From assembly GCA_944323945.1 (NCBI GenBank), contig CALUUL010000066.1, positions 1 to 8,231 of the forward strand: DNA of 8,231 nt. Reading direction: 5' to 3'. This DNA is from Candidatus Gastranaerophilales bacterium (GTDB lineage Bacteria; Cyanobacteriota; Vampirovibrionia; Gastranaerophilales; Gastranaerophilaceae). The stretch's first letter is position 1; each line of letters starts with the position of its first letter. The notes below the pieces were generated by a model. It ran no database searches. It worked only from the letters and a program-made list of their open reading frames with translations, and had not been told where the DNA came from. A program made the position numbers and the translations under genes. Positions 1 to 6,793 of this stretch are shown here, in pieces.

Positions 1-375
1 ATGTTCTTCAGCTGATTTTGCTAAACTTTCGATTTCATCTTCAATTTTTTCCATCTTTTCGATGTTTTCTTCTTTTTCAGCTTCGAGCTTTTCTATTTCT
101 TTTTGAATTTCTTCAGATTCTGCACCTGTTGCTGTTGTTGATGATGTTGCAGTTGCTCCATTTGATCCGGAAATAGCTTCTTCGGCTGCTACAAATTCTT
201 CTTCAATAGATTCTATATCTGTATTTTCGCCTGCTGCTAATGCTGCTTCTGATTGGAATACACTTGGCGCATTTGTATCATCCGTTTGAATTTTTGGTGT
301 TGCAGGTGTTGTTGTTTGAGTTTGATTAATTCCATATTGTTGTAACCAGAAATCATTGTTAATTGTGTTTGACAT
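1..375 (-). CDS. Acidic coiled-coil protein of unknown function (3' end cut by window edge)
   Basis: The reading frame starts at ATG 373-375 and is open to the window edge, giving 125 N-terminal residues. An AGGAG-type ribosome binding site lies a few bases upstream, at about 382-389, which fixes the start. The start MSNTINNDFWLQQYGINQ is followed by a Thr/Ala/Pro-rich linker to about residue 35, an acidic Ala/Glu-rich part with another Ser/Thr/Ala-rich low-complexity patch near residues 74-84, and then from about residue 86 a Glu/Lys-rich heptad-like stretch typical of a coiled coil. There is no signal peptide or membrane segment, so it is probably cytoplasmic, or exported by a route that needs no Sec signal. 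I do not recognise the family. The gene has its own candidate promoter in the 133-nt gap before the HAD gene. That it is a real gene is fairly certain; its function is unknown. Confidence 0.85.
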   Translation of the reverse strand, partial: MSNTINNDFWLQQYGINQTQTTTPATPKIQTDDTNAPSVFQSEAALAAGENTDIESIEEEFVAAEEAISGSNGATATSSTTATGAESEEIQKEIEKLEAEKEENIEKMEKIEDEIESLAKSAEEH

Positions 376-449
376 AATTACTCTCCTCGTTTTTTTACTC
401 TTGTATATATAAAGTATTTTTCTTTACGAGAATTGCTTATTTTATATAA

Positions 450-477
450 AAAATATATATTCTTTTTATAAAGTCAA
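450..477 (-). promoter_or_regulatory. Candidate sigma-70 promoter for the coiled-coil gene
   Basis: On the minus strand TTGACT (472-477) is followed after 16 nt by TATTTT (450-455). The -35 box is good and the -10 box is weak. Transcription would start near 443, leaving a leader of about 68 nt. A nearer alternative -10, TATATA at 404-409, has only a poor -35 (TTCTCG, 427-432) 17 nt upstream. Such AT-rich sequence gives chance -10 matches, so this is a moderate call. Confidence 0.4.
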
Positions 478-508
478 TAATGGTAAAGGTTTTGCTGGTT
501 TACATTTG

Positions 509-1180
509 TTAACAATTGAATAATTTTTTATCAACATCATAAAAATTATGTATTATTTCATTAACATATGGTATTGCTTTGTATAAGGAATCACTTTCTA
601 TTGATGCAATTGCTATAATCATTCCTATTCCTGCTGTATGTGCTGAATTTATTCCGGATATTGCATCTTCTACAACAATACAATCTTTAGGCTCTAGATT
701 TAAATTTCTTGCAGCAATTTGGTATATATCAGGGGCAGGTTTACCTGGAATTTTGCCGTTAGAATATACAATTTTCTCTATGTCAAACCATTTAGCTAAA
801 TTAAATTCTTTTATATAGAAATCAACATTATCCCATTCTGACATTGTGGCTATAGTTCTTGGAATATTATTTTCTTTTAGAAAATCAAGAAAATTTTCAG
901 CCCCAGGTGCTAGTACCATATTTTTTCTATCTCTTCTGCACATATCACGATACATTGACTCTTTTTCTTTTGCCAGTTTTTTTACTAATTCTTCTGATGG
1001 CTTTTTTCCTATAGCATATTCAATTATATCTGCATTTGTTCTTCCAAACATTTTTTCTCTCATTTCGTCATCAGAAAATTCGTAGCCTCTTAATTTTTTT
1101 GAATATAGCCTCCACGCCTCATAATGCATATGAGAATCAAAAAATAATGTACCGTTAAAGTCGAAAATAATACCCTTCAT
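509..1180 (-). CDS. HAD-superfamily hydrolase, beta-phosphoglucomutase-like, with DxN motif I
   Basis: This is a 223-aa cytoplasmic protein of the usual length for the beta-phosphoglucomutase/phosphatase-like HAD group. Motif I is at residues 7-12 (DFNGTL; nucleophile Asp7). Motif II is around residues 110-114 (IATMS; likely Ser114). Motif III is Lys147 in GKPAPD, and motif IV is Glu171-Asp172 in VVEDAISGI. Residues of about 16-90 form the helical cap. The oddity is Asn9 where most phosphohydrolases and mutases of this class have the general acid/base Asp, so true beta-phosphoglucomutase activity is doubtful; the substrate cannot be deduced. I chose ATG 1178-1180 because it has an AAAGAGG ribosome binding site 6 nt upstream and begins directly with the first beta strand. 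The longer frame up to 1264 runs through a transcription terminator. The gene lies just downstream of the SPFH operon terminator with no clear promoter of its own. Confidence 0.9.
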   Translation of the reverse strand: MKGIIFDFNGTLFFDSHMHYEAWRLYSKKLRGYEFSDDEMREKMFGRTNADIIEYAIGKKPSEELVKKLAKEKESMYRDMCRRDRKNMVLAPGAENFLDFLKENNIPRTIATMSEWDNVDFYIKEFNLAKWFDIEKIVYSNGKIPGKPAPDIYQIAARNLNLEPKDCIVVEDAISGINSAHTAGIGMIIAIASIESDSLYKAIPYVNEIIHNFYDVDKKLFNC

Positions 1181-1210
1181 AATATACCTCTTTATATTAA
1201 TCCTAACATA

Positions 1211-1242
1211 AAAAAGGAACGATAATTTTATCGTTCCTTTTT
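1211..1242 (-). terminator. Intrinsic terminator of the NfeD-SPFH operon
   Basis: A perfect 14-bp stem (1211-1224 with 1229-1242) closes a 4-nt loop. The GGAACGATA core is flanked by A/T tracts, so the minus-strand transcript ends in six U's (1215-1210). It lies 22 nt beyond the SPFH stop codon. Because the A-tract and T-tract are symmetric it could also work on the plus strand, but no plus-strand gene is present there. It also shows that the upstream extension of the HAD reading frame is not coding. Confidence 0.88.
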
Positions 1243-1264
1243 GCTTTCTTATATTTTTTTTCAT

Positions 1265-2236
1265 TTATTTTTTGTCAAACATTTGTTTTATTCCATCAAC
1301 TGAGCTTAGAATACCTGTTGCTTCATATGGCATATAAACAACTTTGTTATCGCTTCCAGCTGTTATATTGCTCAAAGTTTCAAGATATTTCATAGCAATT
1401 AGATATTGATCAGGCTTTCCTTTATCTGCTAGAGCATTTACTATTCTACTAATTGCCTCTTTTTCGGCATCTGCTTCAATGATGCGAGCTTGTGCAACAC
1501 CTTCTGCTCTTAATATTTCTGCCTGTTTTTCACCTTCTGCTTTATTTATAGCAGCCATTTTTTCACCTTCTGCTGTTAGAATTGCAGATTTTTTTATACC
1601 TTCTGCTTCTAAAATTGTAGCACGTCTGTCTTGTTCTGCTTTCTTTTCTTTTTCCATTGCTTGTTGGATTGATGCTGGTGGAACTATATCTTGAAGTTCT
1701 ACGCGGTTTACTTTTACGCCCCATTTATCTGTTGCTTTATCAAGAATTTCTCTTAATTTATCATTGATAATATCACGTGATACAAGAGTTTCATCTAATG
1801 CTAATTGTCCAACTAAATTTCTTAAGTTTGTTTGAGTTAATTTTTCAATAGCTTCAGGTAAGTTTTCTATAGAATATAGTGCTTTTTGTGCATCTATAAT
1901 TTGAAAGTATAAAAGAGCGTTAATACTTATTGTAACGTTATCTTTTGTAATTACATTTTGTCTTGGAAAATCATATACTGTTTCCCTTAAATCAATTCTT
2001 GGAGAATAAGTTATTGTTGAATATGTTCTTCCATCAAGAGTTTTTTGTTTTTCAATCTTTAACATTGGTCTTGGAGAATCAAAAAATGGTACAATCCAAT
2101 GCAAACCTGGGGCTAATGTTTTTGAATATTGACCAAGTCTTTGTATAATTACTGCTTCTTGTTGTTGTACTATTATGCATCCTTTTAATACAAAAATTAA
2201 GGCTAAACATAATAAACCTAATACTAAAAATCCCAT
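1265..2236 (-). CDS. SPFH/Band 7 (stomatin/slipin, QmcA-like) membrane protein
   Basis: This 323-aa protein has one N-terminal hydrophobic segment (about residues 3-23) followed by a full SPFH/band-7 domain (about 24-190). Diagnostic stretches are LAPGLHWIVPFFD (41-53), RIDLRETVYDFPRQNVITKD (80-99), LTQTNLRN (133-140) and WGVKVNRVELQDIVPP (172-187). From about residue 191 a charged helix begins, with 11-residue repeats carrying AEG at 211, 222, 233 and 244. A hydrophobic C-terminal part (about 260-323) follows. Family members oligomerise into membrane-anchored rings or cages and are linked to membrane microdomains and protease or protein quality control. The start has an AGGAG site (2243-2247) 6 nt upstream, next to the stop of the NfeD gene. 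The 11-nt gap suggests one mRNA and coupled translation. The NfeD partner upstream strongly supports the assignment; the exact client or role is unknown. Confidence 0.95.
   Translation of the reverse strand: MGFLVLGLLCLALIFVLKGCIIVQQQEAVIIQRLGQYSKTLAPGLHWIVPFFDSPRPMLKIEKQKTLDGRTYSTITYSPRIDLRETVYDFPRQNVITKDNVTISINALLYFQIIDAQKALYSIENLPEAIEKLTQTNLRNLVGQLALDETLVSRDIINDKLREILDKATDKWGVKVNRVELQDIVPPASIQQAMEKEKKAEQDRRATILEAEGIKKSAILTAEGEKMAAINKAEGEKQAEILRAEGVAQARIIEADAEKEAISRIVNALADKGKPDQYLIAMKYLETLSNITAGSDNKVVYMPYEATGILSSVDGIKQMFDKK
1457..1615 (-). repeat. Hendecad (11-residue, 33-nt) repeats in the SPFH coiled coil
   Basis: About five units follow in register across residues 208-260 of the SPFH protein. 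Each unit carries E/T/K/R-A-E-G or a degenerate form (EADA in the last), with the AEG motifs exactly 11 residues apart. At DNA level this shows as CTTCTGC-like words every 33 nt on the plus strand. Such hendecads favour a slightly right-handed or straight coiled coil, as in SPFH assemblies. Confidence 0.75.
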
Positions 2237-2247
2237 TTTTTTCTCCT

Positions 2248-2676
2248 CTATACTTTTTCTACATATAATATAAGACTATCATTGCCTATTATTTTAACAT
2301 CACAGTCTGTTGGAATTTCTTCACTGCCTTCTTTTATTCTTGCTTCCCATCTTTCATCATATATACTCACTGCACCTTGAGTTGTAGTTATTGGCTCTAT
2401 ACTTTTTACAATTTTCCCGATATATTGTGCATCAAAATCGGCATTTTTTTCTTTTTTTATTAGTTTTTTAAGTAAAGGTTTTATAAATATTAGTGAAAGT
2501 ACTGATATAGCTGCAAATATAATCAAGGTTGTGTATAAATCTCCCCAAAATATTGAAATAATTGCCGTTATTATTCCTCCAAATGCAAAATTTATACAAA
2601 AAAGACTTGGGGCAAATATTTCAATTATTATTGCTATAATCGATAAAATAACATATAACATCCATAATTCAAACAT
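2248..2676 (-). CDS. NfeD-family membrane protein (short form), partner of the SPFH protein
   Basis: The 142-aa product has a hydrophobic N-terminal half with about three membrane helices (roughly residues 5-22, 27-44 and 49-67), a basic loop (KPLLKKLIKKEK, 66-77), and a C-terminal soluble domain (about 84-142). That domain holds GKIVKSIEPI and GAVSIYDERWEARI, matching the OB-fold of NfeD/YbbJ-type proteins. The length fits short NfeD forms, which lack the ClpP-like serine protease domain of the long form. These proteins are almost always encoded beside a stomatin/flotillin-type gene and are thought to bind it in the membrane. Here it is the first gene of a two-gene operon. ATG 2674-2676 has AAAGGA 5 nt upstream and a strong promoter 36 nt upstream. 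The stop TAG lies beside the next gene's ribosome binding site. Confidence 0.93.
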   Translation of the reverse strand: MFELWMLYVILSIIAIIIEIFAPSLFCINFAFGGIITAIISIFWGDLYTTLIIFAAISVLSLIFIKPLLKKLIKKEKNADFDAQYIGKIVKSIEPITTTQGAVSIYDERWEARIKEGSEEIPTDCDVKIIGNDSLILYVEKV

Positions 2677-2712
2677 AAATATCCTTTCATAATTATTGAA
2701 CTTTATATGCTT

Positions 2713-2741
2713 AGTATATATTTTTTTTTATTTTTAGTCAA
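2713..2741 (-). promoter_or_regulatory. Sigma-70 promoter of the NfeD-SPFH operon
   Basis: On the minus strand TTGACT (2736-2741) and TATACT (2713-2718) are separated by exactly 17 nt, each one mismatch from consensus. The spacer is almost pure A/T. Transcription would begin near 2706, leaving a leader of about 30 nt before the NfeD start. The -35 box directly abuts the T-run of the upstream terminator. Confidence 0.8.
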
Positions 2742-2742
2742 A

Positions 2743-2773
2743 AAAAAGAGAAAGCTTTTGTCTTTCTCTTTTT
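2743..2773 (-). terminator. Intrinsic terminator of the AsmA-family gene
   Basis: A 12-bp stem (2743-2754 with 2762-2773; core GAGAAAG/CTTTCTC) closes a 7-nt loop. On the minus strand it is followed by an uninterrupted T-run from 2747 to 2740. It lies 17 nt past the AsmA-family stop codon. Position, stem and U-tract all fit intrinsic termination. Confidence 0.88.
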
Positions 2774-2789
2774 ATATATACTTGATTAT

Positions 2790-5700
2790 TTATTCTATAA
2801 TATTAGGGCTTTGCTGGTTCAGACTTGTATTTTCTGTTTGGTTTAATTGTGGAGCAATTGTTTGTTCTTTTAGTTGATTTAATATATTTTGTTTTGTTTC
2901 TTCTTTATTTCCGAATAGACTTTTGAGTTTGTTTGTTGTTTCTTTTGTTTTATTTATTGATTCTTTTGTTTCTTCTGAAATTGATTTATCTAAAGTATCT
3001 TTTATTGCTTGTTTCGTTTGTTCTTTTACTTGTGTTTTTATTTCTTCTTTATCAATATTTGTTACGTCTACTGGCAGTGCGTTTTGAGGTATTGTGTTTA
3101 TATAGGACTTAGCATTTTCAATTTCAGATTGAAGAGCCAACCATTTAAATGATTTAATAAGAGTCAATGGTTTTGCTACATCACCTCTTACTACAACTTG
3201 AAATTTTGTTGAATTGGTTTCTGATATATCTTTTCCTAAATTTGGAATTTGAGCTATTTCATCTTCAGTTACTTCTTCACAAAATAGTGCAAACATTTTT
3301 CCTAATACAATGCTCATACCGGGAGTAGCTTTCACCAGATTCACTGGATTTAACATTGCTAGTGGTCCCATTGAATCTGAAACTTGAGAACCTAAACGTC
3401 CTCTTAATTTAATATCTATAGTGTTTTTTAATAAATCAAAATCACCAAATATATATGTACCCATAACATCTCCTGTTGATGTAATCGGATTTATTTCTGC
3501 TATCCCATTATTAAATCTTAGTTCACCTTTAAGAATGTTGTAATGGCTTGTATCAAAAGATAATAAAGAATTTATAACAGTTCCGATTGTAGATTGGAAG
3601 AAAGCTGTTTCTCTGATATTTTCAGCCATAATTAAATTCTCAATTTTACCAAATGGTCCAAGAGTTCCATCTTTCATTGAGAAGTTTAATGTGCCTTTTA
3701 AAGTTCTCATTTGTTCTTCATAAGTGATTCCTTTTAATGAAATGTCTGTGTTGAAATCCATTTCCCCTGTTAAAGTGTCTTTCATTGCAGCGGCATCAAG
3801 TAATGTTTTTTCTACATCTAAATCATTTCCTTTTAATACTGCTTTTATTTCATTTGTTAGAAGGTTTGTTGATATATCGCCTCTTATTTTTCCTTTAAAT
3901 CCTGATGTTATTAAATTATTTATATATAATATATTTTTATCAAATGAAATCTTACCTGTTGTTTCATTTAGAATAATGTTACCTGTTTTTATTTCTTTTA
4001 TATCAATATTTCCGTCTTTTATAATTACTGGAATATCAGCTTTGTTAATGTTTTGAGTATTGTTTCCAGATGCAGAAGTTGGCATATATTTAATAGCAGC
4101 ATTTGATACTTCCATTAATTTATCTGCATCTGTTAGATTTGATATTAAATTTAAATTCTTAATTGTGAAATATTTTGAAGGGTTTAAATCTGCATTCATC
4201 AATATGTTATAGTCTGAGCCGTTTGCAATTAAGTTCTTTATATTTATATCAAGATTTTTACTTTCGAATTTTGCAATTGCTTTATCCATTTTGACCATAA
4301 GTTCAGGTATGGATAAATTCCAAGCATTTAATTCTCCTCTTATTCTTGGGGCTAATAAATCTCCAAAGATAAGTAAGTGTCCATCTGCTGTCAGTTGGGA
4401 AGTAGGAAATGCACAGATTGATATATTAAGGCTATTTGGTATTTTTATTTTTATAAGGTTTATGTTTGGATTTTGAGTATTTAGTTTTGTTATTGTTCCA
4501 TCTATATCTACAATTTCTTCATATTTTGTTATCGTTTTTTCAGGATTTTCAGAATCTTGTTCTATTGTTTTTATAAAGAATCCTGTGTCTTTTATTTTTA
4601 ATCTGTCTCCCTTAAAGTCAATAACCGTTTTGAATATAGTATTTTTATCCAGAACATTTTTTATATCGATTGGTGTTATATAGTTATTTGCATTCGCTTC
4701 TATTGATGCGGTTAATGTTTGTTTATTTTTATCGCCGTTTAAGTTTATATTTATAGGGATAATTCCTTTTTCTTTTATGAAAATAGCCATATCAGTTCCC
4801 AAAAATTGCTTAAGGTCTTTAGTTCTGATATCACCGTTTACGTTAAAATTGAATATCGGATTTTTTATATAGTCTTTGATTTCACCATCTAAATTAATAT
4901 CAGTAGATTTATTTATTTTTATTATTGATGGATTTATTTTTAAATCTTTTTCTCCAATGTTAAGTGTGAATTTTTCACAATCGATACTTGCTCCATTCAT
5001 GTTTAACTTAAAATCAGAGTTATTTATATTACCTGTATATGTTTTAAAATCACTTGTAAAATCAGCTACTAATAAATTATTTAGGTAATCTATTTTATTA
5101 ACTTTATCTGTTAATGACAAATTCCTAAGTGATAATTTGATTTCTCCGTTTGCATTTTTTAATTCACCTTTTATATTTGCAATTAGGTTGATATTGCCTG
5201 AGTTCACATTGTAGGTGTTATTAATTTTTGCTGGTAAAAACATTGAAAATACTTTAGTTAATGGCATTTGCTCCATTACTACAGAAATGTCGGCGTATGA
5301 TTTTTCATTGATGCTTCCATCTATTTTAAATATTGTTTCTGCAATTTCTAAAGAAGTATCTATAAATTTAAGAATACTGTTATCTAAAGATATTATAGAA
5401 TTTATTTTTGCTAACTGCAGATTTTTATCTTTATTTTTTATTATGCAGTTTCTAATTTTAATATTTCCATTTGAATTTAGCTTTTTAAAATCAGTCTTAA
5501 CATAAGTATCAGCTGTAAAGATACCTTCTGCGATTATTGGGTTGAGTTCATGTTTTATATGAAGCGAATCTAAGGTCGCTCTTATTAAATTGATAACATT
5601 ATTTATATGTATTTCATTTGAAGTGATTTTTATATCTGTTGCTGGTTTTGAACCATAATTTAACATTCCGAGTACGGATATTTTTTCTTCATTTGTTATA

Positions 5701-6653
5701 TATAAATCTGTATCCAAATTAACTTTTGTACCTTTTGAAGTAAAATGGATTTTACTTTCAGGAAGTTTTAAACCGGCTAAGTTGATTGTAAAATTATCAA
5801 TATTAAAATAACCGTTTGATATAATTTGTTTATTTTTGTTTCTGATTTTAATTTTTGAATCAATGTTAGCTTTTAAATCGTATGCTTTGTACATTGCAAC
5901 AGGGTTTATAAAAGGAATTTCAACTCTTTGAGCTTTATCGTCTTCTTCATCCAGTTTGCTTTGTTTTGGAATTATTGTATCTATATCTATGTTTGCATTT
6001 ATATTTTTTGTTTCGTTAATAAATAGTTCCGCATTCGTTTTTAATAGTATGCTTTCTCCGTTTCTATAACCTAAAACAAGTTCATCACCATTTAATTTTA
6101 GTGTGTCAGAAGTTTTTAAATCGTTAATTTTTGCACAATAGTTTATTAGTTTAAAAGCAGGAATTTGTACTTTTATCAAAGCAGGGTCTATTATTGGTTT
6201 TTGTGCTGTTTGTAAATTTTCTTCTATCTTTTCTTCTTTATTGTTTAGGATTACTTCATAGGCTTGAACAGCTTTAAATGCTTTTCCATCTACTATATCA
6301 ATATTTAATACTGGATTTATTATTTCAGCCTTAGAAACTTTAACAGTCAAGAATAATAAATGCGGAAGAGAAATCCTTCCTTTAAAAGAGTCAGCTTCTA
6401 AAAGATTAGAACCATCTGGAAGATTTAAGGATATATTATTTGCAGTAATACCGGCAGATAAAAGCGGTGTTACCGAAATTTTGGGATTATCAAAGTCTAT
6501 ACTAAGATTAGCTTGTTCTTTTACTATTTTTTGTATTTCAGGTTTGAATTTATTTAAATCCACAGCATTTGGCAGTATAAAAAGAAAACTCAAATATAAA
6601 AGTACAACAATTGAAGCTATTGAAAGACTAAAAACTTTGAAAAATTTTTTCAT
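2790..6653 (-). CDS. AsmA-family envelope protein (large, bridge-like lipid transfer type)
   Basis: The 1287-aa protein is anchored by one N-terminal membrane segment (about residues 5-28), with the rest expected in the periplasm. Residues of about 30-110 match the start of the AsmA domain (FKPEIQKIVKEQ...SIDFDNPKISVTPLLSAGITANNISLNLP in outline). The long middle is a repetitive beta pattern with recurring DG(x)I and NPxxNFNVNG-type strands. Residues of about 985-1175 form an AsmA-like C-terminal domain (GTLGPFGKIENL; LKGELRFNNGIAEINP). After it comes a Lys/Glu/Gln-rich predicted helical tail of about 105 residues. Relatives in E. coli (AsmA, TamB, YhdP, YdbH) act in phospholipid passage to the outer membrane or in outer-membrane biogenesis; which of these applies here is unknown. 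Start 6653 has AAAAGGG 6-7 nt upstream, while the ATG at 6674 has no such site. The gene follows the TPR gene after 140 nt and ends in a clear terminator. Confidence 0.93.
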   Translation of the reverse strand: MKKFFKVFSLSIASIVVLLYLSFLFILPNAVDLNKFKPEIQKIVKEQANLSIDFDNPKISVTPLLSAGITANNISLNLPDGSNLLEADSFKGRISLPHLLFLTVKVSKAEIINPVLNIDIVDGKAFKAVQAYEVILNNKEEKIEENLQTAQKPIIDPALIKVQIPAFKLINYCAKINDLKTSDTLKLNGDELVLGYRNGESILLKTNAELFINETKNINANIDIDTIIPKQSKLDEEDDKAQRVEIPFINPVAMYKAYDLKANIDSKIKIRNKNKQIISNGYFNIDNFTINLAGLKLPESKIHFTSKGTKVNLDTDLYITNEEKISVLGMLNYGSKPATDIKITSNEIHINNVINLIRATLDSLHIKHELNPIIAEGIFTADTYVKTDFKKLNSNGNIKIRNCIIKNKDKNLQLAKINSIISLDNSILKFIDTSLEIAETIFKIDGSINEKSYADISVVMEQMPLTKVFSMFLPAKINNTYNVNSGNINLIANIKGELKNANGEIKLSLRNLSLTDKVNKIDYLNNLLVADFTSDFKTYTGNINNSDFKLNMNGASIDCEKFTLNIGEKDLKINPSIIKINKSTDINLDGEIKDYIKNPIFNFNVNGDIRTKDLKQFLGTDMAIFIKEKGIIPININLNGDKNKQTLTASIEANANNYITPIDIKNVLDKNTIFKTVIDFKGDRLKIKDTGFFIKTIEQDSENPEKTITKYEEIVDIDGTITKLNTQNPNINLIKIKIPNSLNISICAFPTSQLTADGHLLIFGDLLAPRIRGELNAWNLSIPELMVKMDKAIAKFESKNLDINIKNLIANGSDYNILMNADLNPSKYFTIKNLNLISNLTDADKLMEVSNAAIKYMPTSASGNNTQNINKADIPVIIKDGNIDIKEIKTGNIILNETTGKISFDKNILYINNLITSGFKGKIRGDISTNLLTNEIKAVLKGNDLDVEKTLLDAAAMKDTLTGEMDFNTDISLKGITYEEQMRTLKGTLNFSMKDGTLGPFGKIENLIMAENIRETAFFQSTIGTVINSLLSFDTSHYNILKGELRFNNGIAEINPITSTGDVMGTYIFGDFDLLKNTIDIKLRGRLGSQVSDSMGPLAMLNPVNLVKATPGMSIVLGKMFALFCEEVTEDEIAQIPNLGKDISETNSTKFQVVVRGDVAKPLTLIKSFKWLALQSEIENAKSYINTIPQNALPVDVTNIDKEEIKTQVKEQTKQAIKDTLDKSISEETKESINKTKETTNKLKSLFGNKEETKQNILNQLKEQTIAPQLNQTENTSLNQQSPNIIE

Positions 6654-6693
6654 ATAAAACCCTTTTCTAACCATAAACTTTGTATTTTGTAAA

Positions 6694-6699
6694 ATTATA
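6694..6699 (-). promoter_or_regulatory. Possible -10 box before the AsmA-family gene
   Basis: A perfect TATAAT lies on the minus strand, 40 nt upstream of the AsmA start, which would give a leader of about 34 nt. No good -35 box is found 16-18 nt upstream (TATTTT or similar). In such AT-rich DNA this can be chance. Transcription from the TPR gene promoter is the alternative. Confidence 0.3.
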
Positions 6700-6793
6700 A
6701 TTCAAAGAGTAAATGAAAAATATTAAACTTTAATTTATGTAAAGGGATAGTCTTTAGATAATGATAAAAATATAATAAGCAAGTATTTTATTT

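Noticed and set aside
506..515. Palindrome TTGTTAACAA over the HAD stop codon
   Set aside because: It is only 10 bp with no loop and no T-run, so it is not a credible terminator or operator.
1181..1264. 28-residue N-terminal extension of the HAD protein
   Set aside because: It reads through the terminator hairpin and is not needed by the fold; ATG 1178-1180 has a good ribosome binding site and starts at the first strand.
3724..4056. Plus-strand open frame inside the AsmA gene, along with others at 579-818, 846-1085, 1479-1694, 1963-2148, 4291-4476, 4876-5088 and 5215-5505
   Set aside because: All lie opposite well-supported minus-strand genes, lack ribosome binding sites and recognisable domains, and arise from the AT-rich codon use of the real frame. 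The one at 1479-1694 merely mirrors the 33-nt SPFH repeats.
6740..6756. Short hairpin TAAAG/CTTTA between the TPR-like and AsmA genes
   Set aside because: The stem is only 5 bp, with no following U-tract on the minus strand; too weak to call a terminator.
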